DNA of 64,000 bases from NCBI GenBank assembly GCA_029237695.1, contig CM055273.1, forward strand, positions 54,983,968-55,047,967, in the 5' to 3' direction. The first letter of the stretch is position 1. Every line of letters begins with the position of its first letter. Positions 1-8,512 of the stretch are shown piece by piece. Position numbers and translations under genes: made by a program. Origin of the DNA: Conchocele bisecta. Taxonomy: Eukaryota; Mollusca; Bivalvia; Lucinida; Thyasiridae. A model generated the notes under the pieces. The model was given only the letters and a program-made list of their open reading frames with translations, was not told the DNA's origin and ran no database searches.

Positions 1-142
1 CTGCCGAACCGCATGAACCGCTTGTCGCCCATCCTGCCAAACCGCATGAATCGTTTATCCTGGTCGGAGGACAGTCGGCCGAACCGCATGAATCGTTTTT
101 CCAAATCGTCTTCGTTTTCGCCTTCGGCTCCTTCCGCGGATC
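1..142 (-). CDS. FMRFa: FMRFamide precursor, downstream exon (partial, runs off the window)
   Basis: Continuation of the secreted neuropeptide precursor whose main exon is 6291-5545. Read on the minus strand, the exon opens after a pyrimidine-rich acceptor ending TTTCCGTAG at 143, with two bases (GA) completing a codon begun by the last G of the upstream exon, giving Gly. It then encodes an acidic spacer ([14 protein letters not shown]) and three copies of KR-FMRF-G separated by RLSSDQD and RMGD. Each Phe-Met-Arg-Phe is preceded by Lys-Arg and followed by the Gly amide donor and, where visible, Arg, so each should be released as FMRFamide. The third copy is cut by the window edge after Gly, so more copies may follow. 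Phase and motif continuity with the upstream exon make this assignment firm. Confidence 0.95.
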
Positions 143-365
143 CTACGGAAATAGACGAAGACACATGTACATATACACCCCCCTGTGTCATAAATATGGA
201 ATATTCGTTTACTTCCCATTGGTTTCAATGCAGATTGGACATTCTTGCATAGCAAACAATACATGCCATTCAATTTTTAGAAAGTTTAATATATGAAAAT
301 AACTTCTTTGCCAGTGTCAGTGAATCTTTTAATGTATTACTTGGGCGTGTCTATCTACGGTCCTG

Positions 366-632
366 GGGGCCGTTTCACTAAATTTTCGTACGACTAAAAT
401 GTTCGTAAGTGCACACTTATGATAGTCTGTACATTTCACATTAACAATATTTTCTTGAAAATAATTATTTGATTTACATTTATTGAGCATAGGCTGCATG
501 TGCAGCCTATGCTCAATAAATGTAAATTCAATAATTATTTACAAGAAAACATTGTCAATGTGAAATTTACAGACTATAATAATGTTGCACTTACGAACAT
601 TTTAGTCGTGCGAAGTTTAGTGAAACGGGCCC
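366..632. mobile_element. Family A MITE, copy A1 (PIF/Harbinger-like)
   Basis: Ends read GGGGCCGTTTCACTAAA and, inverted, TTTAGTGAAACGGGCCC. The centre is a second palindrome around TTGAGCATAGGCTGCATGTG. It is flanked by CTG at 363-365 and 633-635, a 3-bp target duplication. GGGCCCGTTT-type ends with a CWG target match some PIF/Harbinger elements. No ORF, so non-autonomous. Confidence 0.85.
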
Positions 633-635
633 CTG

Positions 636-1160
636 GCTGCTTAGCAACCGGCCATATCAAAGATAGCTGAGGCTCAACCTTCAACATCATTCTATCAATG
701 CGGATACTGGCTTATGTAAGGAACCAAATCATAGGCTGTTGCACTGACTGTGGTTCACAAACTATTCGGTCTGTTTAACATGCGTGGAGTCCGAAGGACT
801 TTGCAATCTTTAAACAACAATAAATACAACATTTTATTACTAATGCCTACATTGCATTTTGATAGGTTTACACATATAAATAACCAACAATGGTATCAAA
901 ATTACGAATAATCTTGCTTTACGTCATTTTCTCGCAATTCAGGATCAGCGACGTTGCCGGTCAATAGTGTGCCGTTATTGACAACGTCGTAGAGATTAAT
1001 GACGTCAAGCAAACTTAAACCAATCAGCAACGTTGTGGGACGACAAGTGGGGCTAACTTATGTATTGGTATATAAATGCAATACGTTGCATGGGCGTTTA
1101 CATTATGGCTTTATAGAAGATGTAAATATTCCATCATTGACGATACTTGCTTGCTTATAT
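636..1160. other. Intronic stretch with one short inverted repeat
   Basis: No coding or repeat match recognised except a small hairpin at 913-1013: TTGCTTTACGTCATT pairs with AATGACGTCAAGCAA, and inside it CGACGTTGCCGGTCAATA pairs imperfectly with TTATTGACAACGTCG. Confidence 0.4.
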
Positions 1161-1752
1161 GAGACACGCCATGTGATTGTGTATGTTCGAACATCTGCGT
1201 AATTTCATGAAATATGTTTACAAAATTTACAATATTTTCCGTAAATGGCGTCAAAAGTTGACAAAAATTATTTATTATATACCTACCCATGAAATACATA
1301 GTTATACGATGTAAACAAAAGTCATATGTTCTCCGGTGAAAATACGACTACTTCCGCTATCTATATTCATAACGCGCATCTGCAGTGCCGGACTATAGAT
1401 ACATGTAGGCTGCAAATACACATTCATTGCCGTATACAGTCTAAAAAACTGCTAATTTCCATGGAGCGGTATATAATAAATAGAATATTCATATTTTTGC
1501 AACGAATATGATATATATGTTCATCTCGTGGTGTGAACTGTCCAGGCACGAGTGAAATATGGACATTTCACACCACTCGATGAACATATATGTCATATTC
1601 GTTGCAAAAATATGAATATCCTCTATATATTCTGCATGTAACCTGAATGTTTTGTCAACATTTAACTTTATTTATGAAAAGATATTTTGTAAATTTTTTT
1701 AATGAAATTAACAGATGTCCGAATGTACAAAATCATATGGCGTGTCTCATAT
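1161..1752. mobile_element. Family H element, copy H1, split by a nested family I element
   Basis: The left end (1161 to about 1267) starts GAGACACGCCATGTGATT and runs to GGCGTCAAAAGTTGACAAAA. The right end (about 1648-1752) is its inverse, ending AAAATCATATGGCGTGTCTC. The middle is replaced by a family I element (1268-1630), so H is the older insertion. Confidence 0.75.
1268..1630. mobile_element. Family I element, copy I1 (nested in H1)
   Basis: Shares nearly its whole length with 57205-57610 and 60573-60960. It starts TATTTATTATATACCTACCC, whose inverse GGTATATAATAAATA recurs at about 1470-1484. A hairpin follows, built on CATATTTTTGCAACGAATAT and CATCTCGTGGTGTGAA facing their inverses. 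Confidence 0.7.
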
Positions 1753-2112
1753 TTGCTTGAATCATTTTTCGATATGTATGTAATGCCTTAATTATCTCTT
1801 TTGGCATATGGGCGTGTTTACAATATACCTAATATTCTCTTGGAACACATTGCACACTGCCATAACAACACCATATAGCTGTAATAGTTGCTGACTAATC
1901 GGCCCCAAGTCGAAAGCAGGCGATTATAGAAACATCAATGCTGCCAAATTGCCGTTATAATCAAATATTGGTTAAAATGATGTACTAGCAATGCCAGCTT
2001 CTGACGTAAAGTATGACATGTTAGTTTATAAGAGGCAACACTAACATGAAACCGAGACGGTTTGGTCAGATATGATCAGCGGTACATTACATCATAGTAC
2101 TGGGCTTGCATC
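1753..2112. other. Intronic stretch, nothing recognised
   Basis: AT-rich sequence with no repeat family, ORF with support, or splice-flanked coding segment that I can identify. Confidence 0.4.
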
Positions 2113-2310
2113 TACAGTGGAACCTCTCTAAACCGGACACTCTGGGGCCCCACTGTATTTAATTTAGATTGGTTTCACTGCAATTTGTTTCATTGTCATG
2201 TCTGTTCATGAGGTTCCGCTGCAATCAACCACTTCATAAACATGTTTTGTCATTTGCAATCATGAACATACATGACAATGAAACAAATTGCAGTGAGAGG
2301 TTCCACTGTA
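2113..2310. mobile_element. Family C MITE, copy C1 (TA-flanked, pogo/Tc1-mariner-like)
   Basis: Left end TACAGTGGAACCTCTCTAAA, right end inverted GAGAGGTTCCACTGTA. Internal arms TTTCATTGTCATG and CATGACAATGAAA also pair. CAGTGGAACCTCTCTAAACC ends flanked by TA fit Tc1/mariner superfamily elements of pogo/Tigger type. No ORF. Confidence 0.75.
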
Positions 2311-2347
2311 TGTGATCGCCGGTTGCGAAAAGGGCGTGTAGTAAATA

Positions 2348-2577
2348 TGAGACGAACCATGTGATATTTTAGCTAATGCGATGTGCTATTGTTCATGACA
2401 CATATTTATTATTATTATATTTTCCGTAATTGACCGCGAAAGTTGCCGAAATTGTCAGAGTTAGTACGGAATGCTATTCCACATTTCCTCCGAGGATTTC
2501 GTCAACTCATCTCATTTACGAACAATATCACAGTTTTCGTAAATAGTTTTCATGTAAAATCGCACATCATGGTCATA
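2348..2577. mobile_element. Family H element, copy H2, truncated
   Basis: Begins TGAGACGAACCATGTGATAT and contains the degenerate inverted interior (TTTTCCGTAATTGAC, GTCAACTCATCTCATTTACG). The expected GGCGTGTCTC right end is missing where E1 begins at 2578, suggesting E inserted into it or the two joined by deletion. Confidence 0.5.
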
Positions 2578-2877
2578 CTGGCAAGGCTTAGGAAACGGGA
2601 TGGGCGAGGCTCTGCCGAGCACATCCCGTTTCCGTGCCGCGCCAGATATTTTCCCCGTTCATGGCAATAACCTACTATTCTGTTTATCCCGTCAACATTA
2701 CAAATAGCTTTAAAATGCAAAACATAACCCCAGCCGCATCCTCAAAATCGGAGAATCGACTAGTATGACAACCGCACATATTCATACGCAGTGATTAGGT
2801 CGTATTTACAGCATATCAACATTGTTTCACAGCACCGTGTTTCACGGCACATACGCACTGTGTAGACGGGATAAATA
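2578..2877. mobile_element. Family E element, copy E1
   Basis: Two parts. One is a hairpin around AGGAAACGGGATGGGCGAGG / CATCCCGTTTCC. The other runs from TTTATCCCGTCAACA to GACGGGATAAAT and contains GTTTCACAGCACCGTGTTTC. It lacks the outer left arm (TAGAGAATAGTAGGTTAGTG) present in full copies such as 28276-28544. Confidence 0.7.
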
Positions 2878-3040
2878 CTGATACATGTATACGGGTCACA
2901 TCGGATTCACAGACGCTTTGTTGGTCGAATGACGTCACCTGATGCTACCGAATGACGTCAGTATAATGAAGCAACTTACGTAAGTAATATTTGTTCATTC
3001 CGTGTTTTAAGACGTTACCTGATAAATAGAATACCTTGTT

Positions 3041-3715
3041 AGGTCTCACGGGACAGTGGGCAGCTAGCTTTAAAAAGGGGGTGGACGATTTTCTAAATAC
3101 TTCACTACCGTCCCTGTAAGTTACACCAGTGTGTCTAGACAAATAGGTTTATGAATATTTCTTGACTTTGGGAGGCTTGACAAGGTGTATTTTTTAGAGT
3201 ATTTCATAATTCTACGAAACTGAATGTTAGCTCCAGTTGATTTTGACATCTTGGAAAATGTCGCCTGCTATGCTCTCTCGCCCTACGGTTTCGCGTCAGA
3301 ATTTAAGGTATTTTTCGGGCATTTGTAGCGAAAATTTGAGCTGGTTATGACCCCGCTTTGAACTCATTTTCAGAAAATGTTGTGGTGTTACAAGTGATAG
3401 AACAAGACATAACAAAGTATCTGTGCCTCATATTTTCATGAAAACAATTCCGATAAATTCAGTCGTGTTGAAACTTTTGGCCAAAAATAGGTGGGTGGGG
3501 TAACTTTGTAAAAAAATAATTGAACACATCTGATGCGGTTACTGAATTTTTATTGTGGCCCGCGATTTGTACTTCATTTTCGAGTATTTTTCAATACTTG
3601 TCGCAAGAGCCTCCTTAACTGATTGTGAGAGGCGGTGATTTTTATAAGTCACCCGCCGCCGCCCTCAGAAAAGCAGTCAATTTTGGCTATTTTCAACCGT
3701 CCCGTGATGCCTTAA
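3041..3715. mobile_element. 670-bp TIR repeat, first of two direct copies
   Basis: Starts AGGTCTCACGGGACAGTGGG and ends CCGTCCCGTGATGCCTTA, an imperfect terminal inverted repeat flanked by TTA(A). The same sequence recurs at 4050-4716 in the same orientation with scattered differences. No ORF; the superfamily is uncertain (TTAA- or TWA-targeting). Confidence 0.7.
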
Positions 3716-3774
3716 GGGAAAAGTCTGATATTTCAAGGTGTCATATTTCACCTCTAACCAGTATTGTTTGACAG

Positions 3775-3850
3775 AAGAACATGTCCCAAGATAACATCCA
3801 GCAGTTTGAGTTTACTGCACTCAAATATGCAGGGTTCAGCAGGGCTGGAG
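3775..3850 (+). CDS. Orphan exon between the two direct repeats (unidentified)
   Basis: A 76-nt open segment bounded by an acceptor (CAGTATTGTTTGACAG, with an in-frame TGA just upstream) and a strong donor (GGAG|GTAAGC). It encodes KNMSQDNIQQFEFTALKY and AGFSRAG, then one base of a split codon. I do not recognise the protein. It lies antisense inside the FMRFamide intron, between 670-bp repeats in direct orientation. It may be a host gene fragment captured by a composite element rather than an expressed exon. The frame is also open through the flanking intron sequence, which weakens the case. Confidence 0.35.
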
Positions 3851-4049
3851 GTAAGCATGGTATTTTGCTGTCGATACACCGAAATGAAACTTCGCGTTTC
3901 GCCATTTTGGGGGTGGGCGATATCCACGCCCCATTTCGACATCAGCTTTCATTTTGTACATTTTTCTTTGTTTGCGTTTTACGTAAGATTGATAAAATTA
4001 GCAATATAGAGCGAGACGAGCCGTTTCGGGGAAAAAATATTTCCCCTTA

Positions 4050-4716
4050 AGGTCTCACGGGACAGTGGGCGGCTAGCTTTAAAAAGGGGGTGGACGATTT
4101 TCCTCCATACTTCACTACCGACCCTGTAAGTTACACCAGTGTGTCTAGAAAAATAGGTTTATGAATATTTCTTGACTTTGGGAGGCTTGACAAGGTGTAT
4201 TTTTTAGAGTATTTCATAATTCTACGAAACTGAATGTTAGCTCCAGTTGATTTTGACATCTTGGAAAATGTCGCCTGCTATGCTGTCTCGCCGGTACGGT
4301 TTCGCGTCAGAATTTAAGATATTTTTCGGGCATTTGTAGCGAAAATTTGAGCTGGTTATGACCCCGCTTTGAAATCAGAAAATGGTGTGGTGTTACAAGT
4401 GATAGAACAAGACATAACAAAGTATCTGTGCCTCATATTTTCATCAAAACAATTCCGATAAATTCAGTCGTGTTGAAACTTTTGGCCAAAAATAGGTGGG
4501 TGGGGTAACTTTGTAAAAAAAATAATTGAACACATCTGATGCGGTTACTGAATTTTTATTGTGGCACGCGATTTGTACTTCATTTGCGAGTATTTTTCAA
4601 TACTTGTCGCAAGAGCCTCCTTAACTGATTGTGAGAGGCGGTGATTTTTATAAGTCACCCGCCGCCCTCAGAAAAGCAGTCAATTTCGGCTATTTTCAAC
4701 CGTCCCGTGATGCCTT
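4050..4716. mobile_element. 670-bp TIR repeat, second direct copy
   Basis: Matches 3041-3715 over its length, for example GGGGGTGGACGATTTTC and GTGATAGAACAAGACATAAC. Differences include a deletion near 4377 (TTCATT missing between GAAA and CAGAAAATG). Ends GATGCCTTA before GTACG. Confidence 0.7.
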
Positions 4717-4734
4717 AGTACGTTTTGATATTAA

Positions 4735-4850
4735 ATTATCAGGCTCGGCTCGGAAACGGTAGGACTTTCTCGGCAAGCCTCGGAATTACTACATGTTTTC
4801 TAGCGTTGCCTCATAAACTTGATCTCAAATGACGCTCGTCTAGTATTATA
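4735..4850. repeat. Family G remnant
   Basis: Contains TTATCAGGCTCGGCTCGGAA, CGGCAAGCCTCGG and CATAAACTTGATCTCAAATGAC, degenerate pieces of the long hairpin seen intact at 7445-7606. Confidence 0.4.
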
Positions 4851-4950
4851 TGTACATGTACAAGGAGACGTTTTATAAAGCCACATCGGCAAATATTACA
4901 TTTTTCATTTAGTTGGTTTCATCTAGTTCCGAACAGTAAATGTTACAATA

Positions 4951-5005
4951 TACTCCCGTACCGTCCGTTGGTTACGTCACGTTGGTTACGGACGGTACGG
5001 GAGTA
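4951..5005. repeat. Short hairpin
   Basis: TACTCCCGTACCGTCCG is followed after GTTGGTTACGTCAC by its exact inverse CGGACGGTACGGGAGTA. The loop also holds a direct repeat of GTTGGTTACG. Confidence 0.7.
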
Positions 5006-5178
5006 AATTGCAAAAGTACTGCTCACGACTAGGTTTCATCATGACACTGACATCATTCGTGTTTCGTTCGACCAATGAAACCTCAATAAAATAAGTTATG
5101 CGTATCTAGTAAATGCACGATACGACAAATTGTTATCAGTCAGAATGTCAATGCAATTGTTGATACCTGCTAAAGACG

Positions 5179-5488
5179 TTTATCCCGCCAACACAGTGCG
5201 TATGTGCCGTGAAACACGGTGCCGTGAAACATTTTTGATATCCTGTCAATACGACCTAATCACTGCGTATGAATATGTACGGTGGCTGGGGTTATTCCTT
5301 TGCATTTTAAAGCAATTTGTATGTGTTGACGGGATAAATAGAATAGTAGGTTAGTGCCGTGAATGGAAAAAGAATATCTGACGCGGCACAGAAACGGGAT
5401 GTGTTCGATAGAGCCTCGCACATACCGTTTCCTAAACCTTGCCAGATATGTTTTCCCATTCACGGCACTAACCTACTATTCTCTATGT
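5179..5488. mobile_element. Family E element, copy E2
   Basis: Nearly full length: TTTATCCCGCCAACACAGTG through GTGTTGACGGGATAAATAGA, then AATAGTAGGTTAGTGCCGTG facing CACGGCACTAACCTACTATT. It ends about 55 bases from the FMRFamide exon donor. Confidence 0.8.
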
Positions 5489-5544
5489 CCCTGGTTATTA
5501 CAATGGCCAATGGTCAGACATGTGTACATTTGTAATTGTATTAC

Positions 5545-6291
5545 CTCTTCCGAACCTCATAAACCGTTTCTCCTTATCGTCATCCGCTTCCGCCTCGCCG
5601 CCACGCCCGAACCTCATAAACCGCTTGTCTTCTTTCACTAAGCTCTCGTCTGCCTCACTCGATCGTCCGAATCGCATAAACCGTTTGGCCGCGTCGGCGG
5701 AATTTCTCCCGAATCGCATGAATCGCTTATCCGCATCGCCGCGTCCGAACCGCATGAATCGCTTCTCCATGTCGTCATTTCCCCGCCCGAACCGCATAAA
5801 GCGTTTTTCCGCAAGCTGATCTCGTCCGAATCTCATGAAACGCTTTTCCTCATCGAGTTCATCACTCGGGTTCCTTCCGAATCGCATAAAACGCTTTTCT
5901 GCAGTTTCGTCCGTCTCATCCACCGACGCTTCCCGTTTCTCAACACTCGAAGCGTGTTTGTCACTATCGTCTGTTATTGCATCAGTTTCGGCGCCAACTA
6001 CTTCCGGTTCACTGTCAACCGAACGCTTCTTTCTTAGTTTCTCACCAGTTCTAAGCTCATAATTTCGTACTCTGGCTGTCAAAGCAGCCAACAAGTCATC
6101 TATATTGGAAGAGCTTCCTCTGCCGAATCTTAAAAAGCGTTTATCTTCTAACGGGTACGATGTCTCGCCTCTGCCTATTCTTAGGAAGCCAGCGCTATTT
6201 GATGTGGGATCTCTGCCAAACCGGAAGAACCAGTCATTTGAAAGCGCCCGTCCGAACCTGAGGAATCGTTTATTTCGCGCCGTATCATCTT
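5545..6291 (-). CDS. FMRFa: FMRFamide precursor, main peptide exon
   Basis: Encodes most of a secreted FMRFamide-family neuropeptide precursor. The minus-strand exon opens after acceptor TTTATTTTTATTTTCAG (6292) with two bases of a split codon and ends G|GTAATAC (5545). It has 248 full codons, phase 1 at both ends. By exon residue: FLRF-GR at 9-14; ALSNDWFFRF-GR at 15-26; DPTSNSAGFLRI-GR at 27-40; FLRF-GR at 52-57. A long acidic spacer (58-132) follows, with a furin-like RKKR at about 86-89. Eight KR-FMRF-GR units then have short Asp/Glu-rich spacers. Lys-Arg cleavage and Gly amidation would give two FLRFamides, one FFRFamide decapeptide, one FLRIamide and eight FMRFamides. ALSNDWFFRFamide resembles the bivalve ALAGDHFFRFamide, and the FLRIamide recalls Lymnaea EFLRIamide. 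No stops or frameshifts. No signal peptide is in this exon, so an upstream exon must exist. Confidence 0.97.
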
Positions 6292-6630
6292 CTGAAAATA
6301 AAAATAAATTGATTGAGACCAGTCTGAGAAGAATAATCTCCTAGTGACGCAAGGAGCTGGGGCCCGTTTCACTAAACTTCTTACGACTAAAATGTTCGTA
6401 AGCACAACTTTAGGATCGTCTAGAAATTTCAATTGATGGATTTACATTTATTGAGCATAGGCTGCATATGCTCATTAAACGTAAATCCAATAATTGTTTA
6501 CAAGAAAACAGTGTTGATGTGCAATTTATAGACTTACGAACATTTTAGTCGTACGAAGTTTAGTGAAACGGGTCCCATATGACTACAACATCGTGTGACA
6601 GTCGAGTGTTGGACATTTTTTTATGTTTAC
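6292..6630 (-). other. Proposed FMRFamide 5' intron
   Basis: If 6694-6631 is the signal-peptide exon, this 339-nt intron has donor A|GTAAAC and acceptor TTTTCAG, phase 1. About 217 of its bases are a family A MITE. The acceptor is certain; the donor is not. Confidence 0.35.
6360..6576. mobile_element. Family A MITE, copy A2
   Basis: Starts GGCCCGTTTCACTAAACTTC after CTG and ends GTTTAGTGAAACGGGTCC. The central palindrome is shortened to TTGAGCATAGGCTGCATATG. It sits just upstream of the main FMRFamide exon on that gene's strand. Confidence 0.85.
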
Positions 6631-6694
6631 TCATTTGGAGATGAACAGCCATACATGACAGGAATACAAATATGCATATATAAAATAAGTACAT
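6631..6694 (-). CDS. Candidate FMRFamide signal-peptide exon
   Basis: Read on the minus strand from the ATG at 6694, this gives MYLFYICIFVFLSCMAVHLQM plus one base, then GTAAAC. The profile is signal-like: a short start, a hydrophobic run (LFYICIFVFL) and small residues before a possible cut after SCMA. The donor is phase 1, and its A plus AA from the next exon gives Lys, matching the main exon's required phase. An in-frame ATG exists further upstream at 6724. Against it: the region is AT-rich with ATGTACATAT-like low-complexity sequence, and hydrophobic ORFs arise by chance there. The true leader exon may lie elsewhere upstream. Confidence 0.3.
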
Positions 6695-6784
6695 GTGATA
6701 TGTGAAACATATGTACATATACATATTGTACCATGTCGAGATATTGTGTTCATACAGATATCCGTTTATCAATAAGTTCAGCAT

Positions 6785-7024
6785 AATGCATCATATAGAA
6801 GCAGTATATACACTGAGTGGAAGTTTGATAAGTCCAGACTGAGCACAAAATGTTATGTAGAAACACATATATACAGTCACAAAGGGATACGCACATGCGC
6901 CTCTATGCACTGTCACCAATCTGCTCTGTCCGCCAATGGAGCATGTGGCATGACAGACATTTTATTGCCGCTAATAACATTACCGGACACTCAGTCACAA
7001 CGTGGTCCCGATTACAATGACGTA
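6785..7024. other. Possible FMRFamide 5' flank, nothing definite
   Basis: Minus-strand reading shows TATA-like GTATATACTG near 6800-6810 and ATATATGTG near 6865-6875. These are too weak to call a promoter. Confidence 0.2.
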
Positions 7025-7110
7025 GATAGCAGCAACGCGCGTGGACTGTTGCAGCTCTCTGACTTTCAAGTCAGTCAGAGAGTTGCAACAGTCTACACGC
7101 ATTTGCTATA
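7025..7110. repeat. Hairpin, long arms
   Basis: ATAGCAGCAACGCGCGTGGACTG through CTCTCTGACTTTCAA faces TCAGTCAGAGAG through CATTTGCTAT. Arms are about 40 bp with few mismatches; no matching copy elsewhere in the window. Confidence 0.75.
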
Positions 7111-7130
7111 GTTACGTCAATTATTTATAT

Positions 7131-7286
7131 AGATGAACCTCACTAAACCGGAAACTTTGCGCTAATGCCAATACAATGGGTATTGGTACACTGTTCGCGG
7201 AATTTTAATAGCAAATCCACTGTGATCGCTGACGATGCTTCTTGCGAAAACATCCAAATATGAAGTTTTTTACGTCCGGTTTATAT
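7131..7286. repeat. Family C remnant, copy C2
   Basis: GAACCTCACTAAACCGGAAAC at the left and ACGTCCGGTTTATATA at the right are decayed family C ends. Confidence 0.5.
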
Positions 7287-7444
7287 AATTATATCGGTAC
7301 CAATTGAATGAAGTCTAAAACAAATATTTTATATTGACATGCCCAATGTGTTAGGCGAGAGTCTATATAAACTATTGTGATATACCGGGTAATAACCACT
7401 TATACGTGTACAACTGGTGTCCGCGTGTATTTGGTGTTGCTTGC

Positions 7445-7606
7445 TATAAATAGAATACCAGGCAAGTGTCTTTTGATATCAAGTTTATCAGGCAAGGCTG
7501 GAAAACGCGTAGGAATCGCGAGGCTTGCCGAGCGATTCCTCGCGTTTTCCAGCCGAGCCTGATAAACTTGATATCAAAAGACACTTGCCTGGTATTCTAT
7601 TTATCA
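7445..7606. mobile_element. Family G long palindrome, copy G1
   Basis: ATAAATAGAATACCAGGCAA continues through TGTCTTTTGATATCAAGTTT and GGCAAGGCTGGAAAACGCG. A loop of about 30 bases follows, then the inverse returns to GCCTGGTATTCTATTTAT. Arms are about 65 bp and nearly perfect. A second copy is at 55789-55923. Confidence 0.85.
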
Positions 7607-7898
7607 TGTCATTCGTTCAACGTCAGAAAAACACATTTATTTATTGAGTTTACCTTGATTTTGCGCTCGTTCAGTGCATACGAATTCAAACTTGTTTACG
7701 TAACGTAACGTCGCGTGTTGACGTCATGTGACGTAAACCACCAATGAAATGACGTTGTTCTGACCGGAAGTGCCTGATAAACTTTGCACATGCTCAGAAG
7801 TGCATTGACCTGTTATAACTTTGGTTTATGATAAATACATATACGTGAAACTATGTTTATTTATAAATATACGTTTTTATTTACTGTTACATCATCTG
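7607..7898. other. Stretch between G1 and A3
   Basis: Contains several GACGTCA/TGACGT pieces (about 7715-7755) reminiscent of sequence next to G2 (55924-55990) and of 2925-2960. It may be part of a larger family G element. No gene seen. Confidence 0.3.
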
Positions 7899-8125
7899 GC
7901 GGCCGTTTCACTAAACTTCGTAAGACTAAAATGATCGTAAGTGCAAAATTATGATAGTCTGTAAATATGTTAACACTGTTTTCTTGTAAACAATTATTGG
8001 ATTTACATTTATTGATCATAGGCCATATGCTCAATAAATGTAAATCCATCAATTGAAATTTCCAGATGATCCTAAATTTGCGCTTACGAACATTTTAGTC
8101 GTACGAAGTTTAGTGAAACGGGCCC
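7899..8125. mobile_element. Family A MITE, copy A3
   Basis: Complete ends (GCGGCCGTTTCACTAAAC / GTTTAGTGAAACGGGCCC) with CTG duplications at 7896-7898 and 8126-8128. The inner palindrome is TTTACATTTATTGATCATAG / TGCTCAATAAATGTAAA. Confidence 0.9.
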
Positions 8126-8210
8126 CTGGTCCACCACGAAGTAATGTACATATTTAATGACGAAAATCATAGCAAGATATGACCGATTCATCGATTATAT
8201 GGCGCGGCTA

Positions 8211-8265
8211 TTCAGCTTGACCTGCAGCCGATTTCATCAAAATTGCAAAATATACTTATCTTGTC
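8211..8265. repeat. Family J left-end fragment
   Basis: GCAGCCGATTTCATCAAAAT followed by TGCAAAATATACTTATCTTG matches the start of the full family J copies. Confidence 0.55.
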
Positions 8266-8277
8266 GCCAGATAAATA

Positions 8278-8462
8278 TGAGACATACCATGCGAGTTTGA
8301 ACCTTCGGACATCTGCGTAATTTCATTAATTACGTTCTCAAAAAAAGAAGTTAAAGGTTGACAAAATGTTCAGAGTACATGCGGAACTTTTGACGCCATT
8401 TACGGAAAATATTGTAAATTTTGTAAACGTATTTCATGAAGTTACGCATGTTCTTATGGAGA
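8278..8462. mobile_element. Family H element, copy H3
   Basis: TGAGACATACCATGCGAGTT and CCTTCGGACATCTGCGTAAT at the left; AATATTGTAAATTTTGTAAA and CGTATTTCATGAAGTTACGC at the right. Ends are degraded. Confidence 0.65.
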
Positions 8463-8466
8463 CAAA

Positions 8467-8512
8467 CTAGTCACACATCCAATTAGCCTCATGTCACCAG
8501 TCACAGCCACAT
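8467..8512. repeat. Family B right-end fragment
   Basis: TCACACATCCAATTAGCCTC followed by CACCAGTCACAGCCACA matches the terminal part of family B (13568-13776). Confidence 0.6.

Larger units (their letters stand above)
143..5543 (-). other. FMRFamide gene intron between the two peptide exons
   Basis: A 5.4-kb phase-1 intron with donor G|gtaatac (exon ends 5545) and acceptor ttccgtag (exon starts 142). It is filled with transposable-element debris: family A (366-632), H with nested I (1161-1752), C (2113-2310), H (2348-2577), E (2578-2877), two copies of a 670-bp repeat around an orphan exon (3041-4716), and E again next to the donor (5179-5488). Confidence 0.85.

Noticed and set aside
13..252. 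Plus-strand ORF at the left edge
   Set aside because: Antisense shadow of the downstream FMRFamide exon extended into the intron.
3754..4050. Longer ORFs (62-89 codons) spanning the orphan exon on both strands
   Set aside because: They run through the splice donor into sequence without coding character; only the splice-bounded 76 nt was kept.
3041..4716. LTR retrotransposon with 670-bp LTRs
   Set aside because: Only 335 bp between the repeats, no primer-binding site, polypurine tract or gag-pol; each repeat has its own inverted ends, so DNA-element copies fit better.
5520..6062. Plus-strand ORFs over the FMRFamide exon (5520-5819, 5835-6062, 6105-6344)
   Set aside because: They are antisense shadows of the repeated KR-FMRF-GR codons; their Pro-Asn-Arg-Met-Asn-Arg pattern is the complement of the peptide repeats.
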